Origin: Pochonia chlamydosporia 170
Taxonomy: Eukaryota > Ascomycota > Sordariomycetes > Hypocreales > Clavicipitaceae
Direction: 5' to 3'
Length of the DNA: 64,000 nt
Assembly (NCBI RefSeq): GCF_001653235.2
Contig: NW_019154052.1
Coordinates: 62,001-126,000, forward strand
Shown here: in pieces, positions 1-11,225 of the stretch
Layout: each line of letters opens with the position of its first letter
How positions within the stretch are numbered: the stretch's first letter is position 1
Program-made: the position numbers and the translations under genes
Notes under the pieces: generated by a model
Database searches by the model: none
Told to the model about the DNA's origin: nothing
Seen by the model: the letters and a program-made list of their open reading frames with translations, nothing else

Positions 1-1872
1 CGAACGCCCTCCACGATCTTCTATACCTCTACTACGTCAATTAACAACAGAACACATCATAATATCACCCCAAGAGCCCCGAGAGCAACCGGAAACCCAT
101 CAACCTAACGGTATCGTGACTATAAAGACAACAGCACCTTCCACGACCCAAGCTTCCGAGAAAATCAATACACCTCCCACATTGGCCCTAACGCCTCCAC
201 CAATACCGTCTTCAAATGGAGAAGTAACCCCTAACCTACTTAGACGGCTAGATAGTCTTTCTAAAAGCTATCAGGAAAGCGATAAGTTTTCCGGCCGAGA
301 ATATGATTTTCTCCTGACAAAAGTCAATCTATTCATTGACAAATGCCAACGGATTGACTATCCAAAGGATCAACTCGCCTGTGCCACCCCAATTATGCTT
401 ACTAGACCTACTTACCAGTACTACCTTAACAATCTAGCTAACAAAGGAAAGAGTTATAATGAACTTATCTATGCTCTCCAAAAGAGGTACAAAACAGAAG
501 CAATCCGAGACCGATATCTCCGCGAATGGGAAGGCCTTAATCTCGCTATAATTACCAGCTAACGGCTTATAATTGCACTCGCGCCCTCTCTCTTCCAACG
601 AGGAATTATCCTCTGGATAAGGGATATTACCCAAGCCTATGTGCAATCTTAAACACCTCTCCAAAGGACAATTATCGCAAAGATTCCTAAGCAACTCCGC
701 GGTAGATACCTAGAAGGCACCATCATGGTAGTAGTTAAACCGTTATACGGAATACCAGAAGCCGGCACCTACTGGTGGGCGACTTATTCCACCCACCATC
801 GAGAAAAGCTAAAGATAACGACCTTGACTTACGACCCATGCCTGCTAATCTCAGAATGCGATAAGTTTAGTATCATTGGGATGCAAACCGATGACACACT
901 TGGACTTAGTGACAAATAGTTCTCTAATCTTGAAGAGGAAGAGCTCCAGAAGGCAGCTTTTGCAGCAAAGCCAAAGGAAGTCCTTAAGGTGGAAAAGCCA
1001 CTCACTTTTAATAGCTGCCGAATCTCTCTTAACGCCGATGGAAGCATTATGATAACCCAGAAAGGACAGGCTTTAAAGCTTCAGATTCTAACAACCAATT
1101 AGGAATATATTGAGCAACAAGCCTGCGGCGCATATCTCGCTAGTATCTGCCAACCAGAGGCAGCCTTTGACCTTTCAGTTGCTACCCAACAAAAGGAACT
1201 ATCTAGCGATAACTTTAAACGTCTAGGATGCTGTATCCAGTGGCAGATTAATAACCTAGGTAGAGGCCTAAAATGTATACTATTTAACCTCGATAAAGCA
1301 AAGCTTTTTGTGTTTGTTAATGGCTCTTTTGCTAACAACAAAGATCTGAGTTCCCAGCTGGGATACATTATCGTTATCGGTACAGAAGAAGAGACCAATA
1401 ATGGCGAAATGCTCGTTAAAGGCAACATTATCACGTACTCTTCAACCAAGTCAAAGAGAGTTACGCGAAGTGCCCTAGCCTCTGAGCTTTATAGCATGGT
1501 TTAAGGCACAGACATTGGATACGCGATAGCCTCGACTTTAAAGCTCATCACAAAACAACTGGGAATTCCAGACATCCCCACGATCCTTCTCACGGACTCG
1601 TATTCCCTATATGAGTGCCTTGTTAAGCTCGGCACAACCAAAGAGAAGAGGCTCATAATAGATATCATGGCTCTCCGACAGTTATACAAGCGCCGCAAAG
1701 TCCATAAAGTCAGATGGATCAACGGAGGAGATAACCCGGCAGACGCAATAACGAAAGCATTGCCAAATCACGCGTTAAGAACCCTTATTAACAAGAATAA
1801 GATCGCGATACAAGTGGAAGGCTGGGTAGAGAGGAAGAAGGACGAAAAGTGAGGGAATTACCGTGGCCAAAT
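1..1872 (+). mobile_element. Degenerate Ty1/copia LTR retrotransposon, internal part
   Basis: A remnant of a Ty1/copia retrotransposon that enters from the left edge. Frame +2 can be read from about 116 to 1852 through gag-like sequence, then reverse transcriptase (for example the LYGIPEAG stretch near 745-768 and the YDPCLL stretch near 830) and an RNase H end (NGGDNPADAITKAL near 1720-1755). Gag passes directly into reverse transcriptase at about 560, so protease and integrase are missing. The frame is broken by TAA or TAG. Just downstream, TGTTAGGA at 1873 has the look of an LTR start (TG after a short purine stretch), which would put the 3' LTR there. Family assignment rests on RT and RNase H motifs. 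Confidence 0.8.
116..1852 (+). pseudogene. gag-pol remnant of the copia element, internally deleted and stop-ridden
   Basis: All recognisable pieces lie in one frame (first bases congruent to 2 modulo 3). Stops interrupt it at 560-562 (TAA), 650-652 (TAA), 917-919 (TAG), 1100-1102 (TAG) and 1502-1504 (TAA); the natural end is TGA at 1850-1852. Each early stop can be derived from CAA or CAG by a single C-to-T change, which is the classical RIP lesion at CpA. Residues around the stops still look like copia sequence, so the element decayed by point mutation after an internal deletion. There is no plausible start codon at the left end; GTG at 116 only marks where the open frame begins. Not expected to be functional. 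Confidence 0.75.
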
Positions 1873-2373
1873 TGTTAGGATATAGCCACCACGGTATAAG
1901 GTAAGAATACAAGAAAACTTGGCTTTAGAATAGAGGAATTTGCCTCTAGTGTGTACGCCTTTAACAGGTGTCTTGTTTTATTTTGTTTTTAAATGAATTA
2001 AGGCCTTAAAGAGAGAAGCTGCCAGTGTTGCTTCCACCGCCGTCTTTAGCGGTGGAGCTAGTAGCCTGCAAATGGCTTTAAACAGTGGCTAAAACAGACC
2101 TCACGTGAGCAGGCTTTAACACTAACACAGGCGTACGTTATCTATAGCTAGATGAATTCAACAAGCATCAATCAACCAGTTACGAGTACCCCAAACCGCG
2201 TGATAATTATCACCCGAATAGAAGCCTTGCGCTTCCAACACTATCTAAGAAAAGAAAATTTAGGGTGCCTATATACTATATAGCTTACTATAGATTACTT
2301 AGCTTATTATAATGCTTTTAGTAATCTATAGAATCTAGTTATACATAGAATTACTTATTTATTCTTAGTTTAC
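1873..2373. other. Possible 3' LTR and AT-rich flank of the copia remnant
   Basis: No gene is seen. The stretch begins with TGTTAGGATATAGCC, which follows the retroelement stop codon at the distance expected of a polypurine tract and 3' LTR, then becomes AT-rich toward the next element. The right LTR end could not be fixed because the 5' LTR is outside the window. Confidence 0.35.
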
Positions 2374-2375
2374 TA

Positions 2376-2425
2376 ACGTAGTTCACAAGCGAGCGGTCCA
2401 CACAAGCGAGCGGTTTACCCTAAAT
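2376..2425 (+). repeat. Left terminal inverted repeat with two internal direct repeats
   Basis: Pairs with 6350-6399 in inverted orientation. It contains two copies of CACAAGCGAGCGGT starting at 2384 and 2401, that is, 17 bases apart. Such repeated subterminal motifs are usual transposase binding sites (inference). Compared with the right end it has T for C at three places, consistent with C-to-T damage. Confidence 0.85.
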
Positions 2426-2596
2426 TACACCAAAAAGCTAGTTTTTTTTATCCCTGCAAAAAAATCGCATTTATAGCGAAAATTTTAATACAGGGGATTT
2501 AACTACTAAATAAACCTAATTCTAGATTTTCTAAGCTTTAGGGTAGCTGGTTATTTAGAAGTCTAAAAATTCCTAATTTGCACTGTAAAAACCTTA

Positions 2597-2620
2597 TTTA
2601 TTTATTTATTTATTTATTTA
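2597..2620. repeat. (TTTA)6 microsatellite
   Basis: Six uninterrupted TTTA units inside the left part of the decayed element. Confidence 0.9.
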
Positions 2621-5600
2621 TACTAGTTAGCTACTTAAAGCTAATTAACCTAGTACTCCTACTAGCTTAGTTGTAGGGGAAAACCTATAATAGGAAGAAA
2701 AACCCTTACGCTGCGATAGTAATGCGGCTGCGCCCTGCTTCTAACTAGGAGTAGGGCTCTTATTATTGCGTAAAAGTTATTGCCTTTACGGCTAGTAATA
2801 TCCTAGGTTATCTAGTAGATCCCCTAAGAGCTACTTTTCCTGCTAGTGCTGTGGCGGCAGCGTAAGAGTGGCGGGAAGTATAGGTAAGCTATACTTTATT
2901 TGTTATTAGTATATAGTTATAGGAGGCTGCTTAGGCGCGGTTAGAGCGATAGGGGGTTAGTGTGCTATAGCTGTTTGTATGCGGTTTTTAGTTCACTTTA
3001 GGCTTACCTTAAATTCACTTTAATAGTTCCTGCGATTAAGCTACACTGCTAGCTAGGATACTTAAGGCGGTTATTTTCCCTCTCTTTAGTCCTTCCTTTC
3101 TTCCCTTCTTTAACCTTTCCTATACATATATAGCTGGCCCTTTCTAAAGGGGGGGTTATTACTATTCCCTCTATTTCCCTACTTTCTTCTCCTTCCTGCT
3201 AGCAGCCTAGGGTTAGTCTAGTTATAGGCGTTTATTTGCGTGGTCTCTTACTAATGTCTTTGGTATAGATAAGGTTATTACTTCCTACTTACGCCCTATT
3301 GCTATCTTACTACCTATAGGTGTCTGCCTTATATGTTAGCCTATTACTTAGCAGCTTAGCTCTATAGTTATACTGCTAACTTTATGGCAGTATTAAAATA
3401 CTATCTCTTTTATTGCCTAACTAGGTAAGTAGTTAGGGTCTAGGTTATTCCTAGCTCTATACTACTCTAGTAGTAGTATATACTAATCCTATTATTAGCT
3501 ATTAATATTATGCCTCTATCTAAGAAGGGAACTCTATAGGTAAGGGGGGCTGCTTTGTGCTGCTCTAATTTTATATTGCTAATATGTTTTAGACTAATAG
3601 GAAGTATAAGAGCAAGCTTATAACTAAGGCCTAGGTTACTGCTTTTAAAGCGGCAGAGAGAATAGTAGGTTTTACTCTAGCTTTATATTATATATAGCTC
3701 TTATAATTCCTAGATTAATAGCTATTATTTAACCCTATATGCCCTATATCTTACTTATATCCTAGAGGCTTTTGCTAAGAATCTACCCTATGCCTACTAG
3801 TATAGTATTATGTCTGGTAAGTTTATCCCTTTATCCTTTATCTGCCCTATTGCTATAGCTAACCCTAGCAGGTAGAGGTACTAGTTATTTTAATTATAAG
3901 GTGCGTAAGAGTTCTTACACTAAGGTATATTATCTTAGGTCTATATTACTTACAGGTTACTAATAGCTTAGTAGGTTAAGGTTACTGCTAGTAATTAGGC
4001 TATAATAAACCTCCTTAAGGACTATCTTACTGCTATTACTGCTAGAGGGGATTAGGAGGTATAGTGCCTATTTATAGCTAGAGCATTACTAATGCTAATC
4101 TGTGTAGTTTCCTAATAGTTTCTATATTGCAGTAGAGCAGTTAAAGGGAAAGAGAACATTAAAGCGTTCTGCTATAGTAGTAGGTCTTATGCTAGATAGT
4201 AATGCTACTAACTATTATAAGGAGGTTATAGCTGCTACTAAGAGCTAGGCTGCTGCTACTGTAAAGATATACTATCTCCTCTAGGAGATTCTTAACTAGC
4301 TTAAGTAACTTAATAATACTATTTATACTACTGCTCTATCTTTATGCTTATACTGTATAGGTGCTACTAAGAACTCTAATAGTAGTGCTAGTAGTAGTAA
4401 CTCTAGTTATGCCTTATATATGCCCTATTGCTTCTAAGCAGCAGGCAAGATAACTGCTTTTGCGTTAACTCTGCCTAGTTTCTAGAGCGCCTCTAGTGCT
4501 ACTAGCAGGTCTAGGGCTACCTAGGGGTATTGTGACTATAGCGCTCTAGCATCTTTCTGCTTTTGCTTTTTATAGCTGTTATTTATAGTTAGTAGTTATA
4601 GCTGGTATAGCCGCGCTATTACCTGGTGTCTAGGTTATCTCTATTAATAAGATCTCTATTGCTTGTGCTAGGTGTTTATCTTACTCTATTGTGGGTGTCT
4701 ACTGTAGGATTTTAGGTTGCTCTCTGGCTCTAGGTTAGTAGCTAGCCGGTCTAGGTGGGCCTTGCAAGTGTGTGGTTAGGGGGAGAGGCCTTAGGCATGT
4801 GCTTAGCCTACCTAGTCCTACTAGCTGCTTGCTACTAATATCTTTCTCCTAATGGGAGCTCCTTCCTTTCCTTCTTTTTCCTCCTTTTAAGCGTTTTATT
4901 TGTGTGTATTCTCCTTTCCTTCTAGCTGTATGCTACTATAGGCTCTCTGCTAGCCTCTCTACGCTATTATAGGGGCTATGCGGTAGCTATAGCGCGTTTC
5001 TTGTGTAGTCTTATTAGAGTTTTACTAATAGTTTAATTTGTAGGCTAGTTGCTATAAAGCATTACTTCCTGCCCTATTTCTGGTATATCTCCTAGGCGTC
5101 TCCTAAATTTATTATCTTGCTAATAGTTTTAGGAGAATTACTATATCTAATAATAGTGCTAGCAGCCTGCTTGCAGAGTAGGCGCTAAGCCTGTGTAGTC
5201 CCTATATAGTTCTATGTGTCCTATACCTCACCTAGATACTCTAAGCTGTAGCTAAGAATCTGCCTTAGTTCTATGTCTATACTAGCATGTTAAGTATATA
5301 GGGAGTCCTAAGGGGGGGTAATTATTGCCTAGCTAGGTCTAGGTCTAATGCGTATAGATGCCTCTAATAATTATGCTTACTGCTTGCTTTATAGTACTGC
5401 CTATATCTTAGTGTGTAATCTTCTAGTAGCTTCCTAGTTTTACGTTACTAATAGCTTATAGCTTAATATTTTAAATAAGTATTAGTTAGAGCTCCTTTCT
5501 TTCTTAGATATTATAACTAAGTACTGCGCTGCTCCTAGCTTATTTTAGGTAGGTCCTGCCCTGCTATATTTATATCTACCTGGTTAATTAGCGTGTAGGT

Positions 5601-6349
5601 CCTAATATATCTTATAGAGGTTATTAGGGACCTTCTCTGTGGTTATGATAAGGCGGAGGAGAGGTATTAGGTAGAGGTGGCAGCTGCTTGGGTCCTGCCT
5701 GGGAACTAAGTAGGGCCCTCTGCAGAGGAGAGGCAGCTACTTTAGGAGGTCCTAAATGAGATTTATAAGGTCTCTGTGTTTCTTTATTATTAGCATTATT
5801 ATTAGTGTCTTTACTATGGGTATCTTGCGCTAGATCTACCCTAGTGCTCTTAGTTACACTTGTGCTATCTAAAGTTATTTATTTGTCTGCTAAGGTCTTA
5901 TTGTTGCTGTGGTGGTTCCTACCTATCTCTGTTGTGGTGTGTATTGTGTTATCCCTGCCTTGCAAGCCTGTGTTATTGTGGTATTACTGTGATAGCCTTG
6001 CTATTGCCCTAGAGCATTGCTGTCTGTGACTAGGCCTAGCCTAGTTATTTGGCAAGCCTGTAATAGTGTATTTAGCTTGTGGCTAGGACCTATCTAGTGA
6101 TACGTGCTGCTTGCGTGGGTTGGTTAAGTTGGTGGTATAGTTCTCTTTTGTTGCAGGGCTATTTAGGAGGCCTGTTAGTGCCGGCGCGTCGGCAGTGTGT
6201 AAAAACCTTAGTTTAACTATAAACTATAGATAGAAGCTACCCTAGAGTTTAATAAACTATCTAACTATTTTATAATAAACTCTATTTTTAGTAATATAGC
6301 TCTTTTTACCTATTAGGTAGCATTTTCTAGAAATCTAGTTTGTATGGGA

Positions 6350-6399
6350 TTTTAGGGTGGACCGCTCGCTTGTGTGGACCGCTCGCTTGTGGACTACGT
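6350..6399 (-). repeat. Right terminal inverted repeat
   Basis: Read on the minus strand it matches 2376-2425 with three mismatches and carries the same two 14-base motifs at 17-base spacing. It is followed by TA at 6400-6401. Confidence 0.85.
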
Positions 6400-6401
6400 T
6401 A

Positions 6402-6847
6402 CTACTAACTTCTCATTAGATAATTCCACATCAATCTGACAGGTTGCGCATCATAACTTGACTTGCCACACTCGCTATATTGCTACCTCTTTCTCTCGTG
6501 CTTAGTTTCTGACTTTACGTCTAGCAATCTTCTTGCTTTATATACTCTTTGAAATTATTCTACTCCTAAACGGCTGAGTTCTCCTTTAGTAATAGTTATA
6601 CTGCCTTCTTAGTGTCGATGGGCTTTTGTAGCTCTCTACTTCTAAAACTGGCAAACAATCTTGGGAAAAATATTATGGAGAGAACCAAACACGGGCGGAC
6701 TTTTAGTTGACAAAGGAAACGCCCTTCATAGAAGAAGCAACGAAATGGGACATCATCGCCTATGCAATTAGATTTACTGTACTAGTTCTATCCCCTTTTC
6801 CATGCTTCTGCGTGCCTGCATAGTCCATTGCACCAACCAATTTACGG
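6402..6847. other. Flank between transposon and enolase gene; no gene seen
   Basis: Base composition returns to normal after the element. The part next to the enolase stop codon should hold its 3' UTR. No repeat or RNA gene was recognised. Confidence 0.4.
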
Positions 6848-8403
6848 TTACATGATCCGTATCTGTGGACCCTTTGAAAAGTTTGGACCAGCGTAGATTA
6901 CTCGCTCTCCGCCCATTTCTAGGTCCGCTTCGATATCGAGGAGTCGGTTATACTTGGAAACTCTCTCACCTCGAGCTGGCGCTCCGGATTTGATATGGCC
7001 GGTGCCAAGGCCGACTACCAGGTCGGCAATGAAGTCGTCTGTTGTCTCCCCAGATCGGTGCGATACGAAAACACCCCATCCCAATTTGAAAGCGCAGTTA
7101 GCCCTAGCCATTCTCGTGTTAGCCTGTAGAAGAGTTAGCTGTTCTGCTTACTTACGCTGCTATAGCCTCTGAAACAGTCCCTATCTGATTTAATTTCAAC
7201 AACACTGCGTTGCATGCGCGCTCTTCCGCAGCAACTTTGATGCGCTCTACATTCGTGCAGAGCAAGTCGTCCCCGACGAGCTCAATTTTACACTCGTGGT
7301 TGAATTCTGTCCAACTTGGCCAGTCATCTTCCGCAAATGGATCCTCGAGCAAAACAAGTGGATATTTCCCAATAATATCTTTGTAAAGCTGTTGCATCTC
7401 CTTCGAAGTGCGAACGTCGTTAATTGAATCATCCTTAAAGGAGAGGTCGTACATTCCCGAATTTTTGTCATGAAACTCTGAAGATGCAGGGTCACAGGCA
7501 AACTTGATACGACCAGTGTGGCCTGATTTTTCAACAGCCGCCGTGAGCAGGTCCAGTCCATGTTCCAAAGAAGTGATGGGAGGTGCAAAGCCGCCCTCGT
7601 CACCAAGACCGGTGGCTGAGGAATATGTTAGACACACTTTGTCTTGACACTTTGTCTTGACAGGGAAGGCCAGCTAGCTCACCTAGGGCTCCAAAACGCT
7701 CTGCAATAATCGCTTTAAGTGCATGGTAGACTTCTGCAGCCAGGCGAAGTCCCTCGCGAAAGGAGCTGGCTGCTGTTGGGGCAATCATAAGTTCCTGGAA
7801 TGCCATGGTATTTCCAGAGTGGACACCTCCGTTTAATACATTGAGGAACGGAACAGGAAGAATATAAGGGCCTTCTATTCTGGCTTCCTGCCGCAAGAAT
7901 TCATATAAGGGAACATTCTATCAACAGATATGAGTATTACTGAGAGAAGGGAAGTTTGGGTAAATGACACACCTTGGCCGCTGCGCCGGCTCTGGCACAT
8001 GCCATGCTAATTCCGAGTATGGCATTTGCGCCAAATCTAGACTTATCGGCTGTACCATCTAGCCGCGTCATGAATTTGTCAATGTCTTTCAGTTGCGTCT
8101 TTGGGTCAAGTCCACTCTCAAGCAAAGCTGGTCCTATAACCTTCTCGACGTTGGCAACAGCACGAGTGGTGCCCATCCCGCCATATCGTGATGTGTCCCC
8201 ATCTCTAAGCTCAAGAGCTTCATGCTTTCCAGTCGATGCCCCTGAGGGGACAAGAGCGCGAAAGATGCCTACGAGCATAAGCCGTTAGCACTTACGTACC
8301 GCTGATCGCCGTAAAACATACCGTGGGATGTGGTAACTGCCACTTGCACAGTCGGCCTACCACGAGAATCGAGTCGTTCTGCTGCTGTAATGGATTCAAT
8401 CAT
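6848..8403 (-). CDS. Enolase paralogue (phosphopyruvate hydratase), five exons
   Basis: Enolase catalyses 2-phosphoglycerate to phosphoenolpyruvate. Exons by frame bookkeeping: 8403-8322, 8268-7973, 7917-7683, 7615-7156, 7103-6848, giving 442 residues. The start ATG at 8403 leads into DSRGRPTV, the usual enolase N-terminus. The SGAST loop, [14 protein letters not shown] (catalytic His), FQELM, GDEGG (catalytic Glu), [15 protein letters not shown] and GDDLLCTN (metal ligands), LLKLNQIGT (catalytic Lys), SHRSGET and IKSGAPAR are all present, so the enzyme should be active. The last intron uses the second of two possible acceptors (AG at 7104), because only that restores the [12 protein letters not shown] junction. 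The N-terminus and the C-terminal tail differ from typical housekeeping enolase, and position beside a transposon suggests a second, accessory copy (inference). Confidence 0.9.
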
Positions 8404-11225
8404 GGCGGATTTGTCCTATTGTAACTCTTGGTATGCTTGATAGTTTGTGTGAAGTTGATTCTTTCCTTTAAATCGACCAAGACGTGATTGTAGTCAGAAC
8501 GACGTCACTAAATTATTCACTTATCAATGTATAGGCAACTATGAGCAGTCTCCAATATATCCGGAATATCCGACCCAGTAACATGTAACACTCAGCTGAA
8601 TTTTGGCTTTATTGTAATAGCTATAATACTCTCCCTTTTCTGGCATTGCCTACTGTCGTCTCCTATCCGTGACTCCTGAACACGGTTATTTTGCTCTATT
8701 CCGCTTCTTCGTCTGTGCAATAGCATCAACCATTTGGCAGAGTGGCTTGGATGGCTTGCCGGAGGCATGGTGCTTTGTAGCTATACACGGCGATAGCAGA
8801 GGAAATATACGAATTTGCTGGAGAAGACGAGGGTATATTTGTTACGCGGCATGGTGATATCTCCGAAAAGAGTTAAGGGCTTATTTCGCTGGAGTCGATC
8901 GGACCCTAATACGGCGGCGAAAGCCTGTTGCTGCCTTTTTGAACGTAATTCCGGCCGATACGGCTGCTGCGACGGCTCATTCGGATATACCGGCTATGGC
9001 GAGCTGGCGCAGAATGAAATTTCGTATCTGGATTTGTTCAAAGGATACGCGGTAAGGCAACTTGAGAATTGTCTTAAAACCTCAAAGGGAAGTAAACGAG
9101 AAAACTTGCTTGCAGAGGTACATAAGGAAGTGTTGCGAAGCGGAAACCCTGAAATAGTAGCATGGTGCTTCCAAGGGGTCGGAGTGTATAATTTGCTGTT
9201 TGTAAGCCAGCTTCGTGGTCGCATGCGCCCATGGATCTAAATTTGAGATTTGTCTTGGAGCAGACTCTGAACATCTAGGCGCTGCGGCGCTGGATTTCCC
9301 TATCGTGCTGTACACGCACATATTTACCGTGCGACACATCCATGTCAAGTATAAGCTACTCACCTGAAGAGCCGGGCGGGTCCCCAAAGGGCTTTGCAAG
9401 CAGAATCGTCGGCGTGGCTCAACTCAAGATGTGCTAGCTCCCGACAAATGAATCTGGTTATTACCACCAATGACTGGTAGACGGAGCCGGGATTCAGTCA
9501 CCCAGGGTGTTTGAACGGCGTCCATTCATCGGCATTTGTGGAACGAGATTGACAAGCCTGCTGAGTTTGGCCGTCAAAGACAACGCAGGCGCCACAATTG
9601 CGATGGCTTCCCATTAGCACAGTTTGGATGTTCGATGAGTCGGCTTCCAGAAGTAACACTCGCATATTGCATGTCGTGGAGGAGAATGCCCGGACAAATG
9701 AGGCATTGATTCTGATGTGCTGATGCCTTTCCGGTGGGAGGCGCCATCGCAGCCGTTGCACTGGGTGGCTATGTTCTGATTAGCCGGTACAACCGATCTT
9801 GTCGCTATGATAATACGGTCACCTCTGGTGGCGGTGGAGGGCTAATGTCGGGTGTGGCTCTGGGCGTTTTAGCAGAGCATCATGGGCTTATCGACAGTTT
9901 GCGAGTATATAGAGCAATTCTCGGCTTCTGAGAATATATGCAATTTCATACAATCTATGGTAGTTATATATTCTTACTTCAATTAGCACGAAATCCGTCG
10001 TTGCACATATTCTGAAATGGCAGTCAAGGCAATCTTGAATCGAATACCGTGCTTTCACTGTGGTCTGACTAAGGAATTAATGTCAACGGACAATCCAACT
10101 GATCAAGGCTTTGTAAGGGTCGGAACCAACTTGTATTCCTGCTACGCTTGTGCCAAAAGAACTGGCTGGTTTTGTCAGCGTAGGGAGAACGGCAGCGATG
10201 TCAGACGAGATGCCGTGGCCCATGTGTGAGTGGAACAAGGCTCATCGCGGCCGTATCTTCTCTATTTCCGACGGCCATGGCCAGAGCTCTTAACCGCAAA
10301 CGATAGCATCATGCTCAGCTTACGCGAAACATCAATGGCGCCTGGTAGACAGTACTAGACAATGGCTTGTGCCTACTCTGATACCTACCGTCAAGGTCAC
10401 AAGACTGCTCGCAACCTCTCCTGGATTGAAGAACCCGGGCGACTACAGAGGATTTGGAAAAGCATGTTAAATTCAACCAGCATACAAGGGCTGCAAAACC
10501 AACCTCAACGTCCTTGGCTGGGAAATCATTTGACTCTTCATAGTGTCACAAGCGAGTGATAAATGAGACAAACGAAGACAAAACCGCCGCGAGAGAAACT
10601 TTGCAAACTATTTTTGAAATGATCAACTAGTCACTATGGCTGTTTATGATACTTGGCCTGCGCGAAACCTGATGGACTTGCTAGAAGCTGGGTACGTCGA
10701 CTAAAGTCAACTCCAGTCATATGTCAAAATGAAGTGCGGAATCTATTTAAAGCCAACATTCCGGTAGATCGACATAAATGGTTCGCGTCTTTTGTCATTT
10801 TGTGCCTTTTTACAATATTGGAGTAGTCTCAGCATAAAAAAAATAGCATCTTGCTAAGAGGATAAGCCGGCAAGGATCAAAGTTTTTAGGCTAATTTACA
10901 GTGAGATGCTAAACATATACCAATTTACAAGCATAATCAACATCCAGGGCGGGTGCTACATGGAGTGGCAAGGTTGGTCCCCATTCCCAATTTATGCACT
11001 TCACATCGCATCACTAGTAGAAGTCCTGGATATCAGGCGCAGGCAAATAACACGATTCTAGTAGCGTATCTAATTTTAAGAAAAGGTTGCCGATACATAA
11101 TCCTCTAAAAATTAAACACCTCAAGTGGCCGCCATGCAGTGACCGTCCAGTAATGGTACTTCGACTGCTGCCTGCCTTCCGTCTTTCAGTGTAGATGTTC
11201 TGACAACAAGCATGCTTAGGATACC
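8404..11225. other. 2.8 kb without a recognisable gene
   Basis: The left part holds the enolase promoter and the right end the 3' flank of the ATPase gene. Short open frames occur: 8851-9240 (+, 129 codons from ATG, no known domain), about 9735-9931 (+, a glycine-rich hydrophobic peptide without ATG start) and 10017-10229 (+, 70 residues with CFHC and CYAC pairs that could bind zinc). None resembles a family I know, codon use is unconvincing and no splice structure joins them. I take the region as intergenic or as remains of lost genes. Confidence 0.4.

Larger units (their letters stand above)
2376..6399. mobile_element. 4,024-bp TIR DNA transposon-like element, heavily decayed, flanked by TA
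   Basis: The two ends are inverted copies of each other: the left begins ACGTAGTTCACAAGCGAGCG and the right end, read on the minus strand, begins ACGTAGTCCACAAGCGAGCG. The match continues for about 50 bases with three differences, all T at left against C at right. Both ends abut TA (2374-2375 and 6400-6401), the target duplication of Tc1/mariner/pogo-type elements. The interior has no long open frame and is riddled with TAG and TAA; it is AT-rich with CA almost absent on the + strand. I could not recognise a transposase, so the superfamily is unknown; TA target choice and ACGTA-type ends would suit a pogo/Fot-like element (inference). Near 4660-4790 a Cys-rich reading (CARC spacing) hints at a former zinc-binding domain, very weakly. 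Confidence 0.8.

Noticed and set aside
5805..6029. Open + frame of 74 codons inside the decayed element
   Set aside because: Low-complexity Leu/Val/Cys-rich peptide produced by biased composition; stops are rare here because CA loss is local, and no domain is visible.
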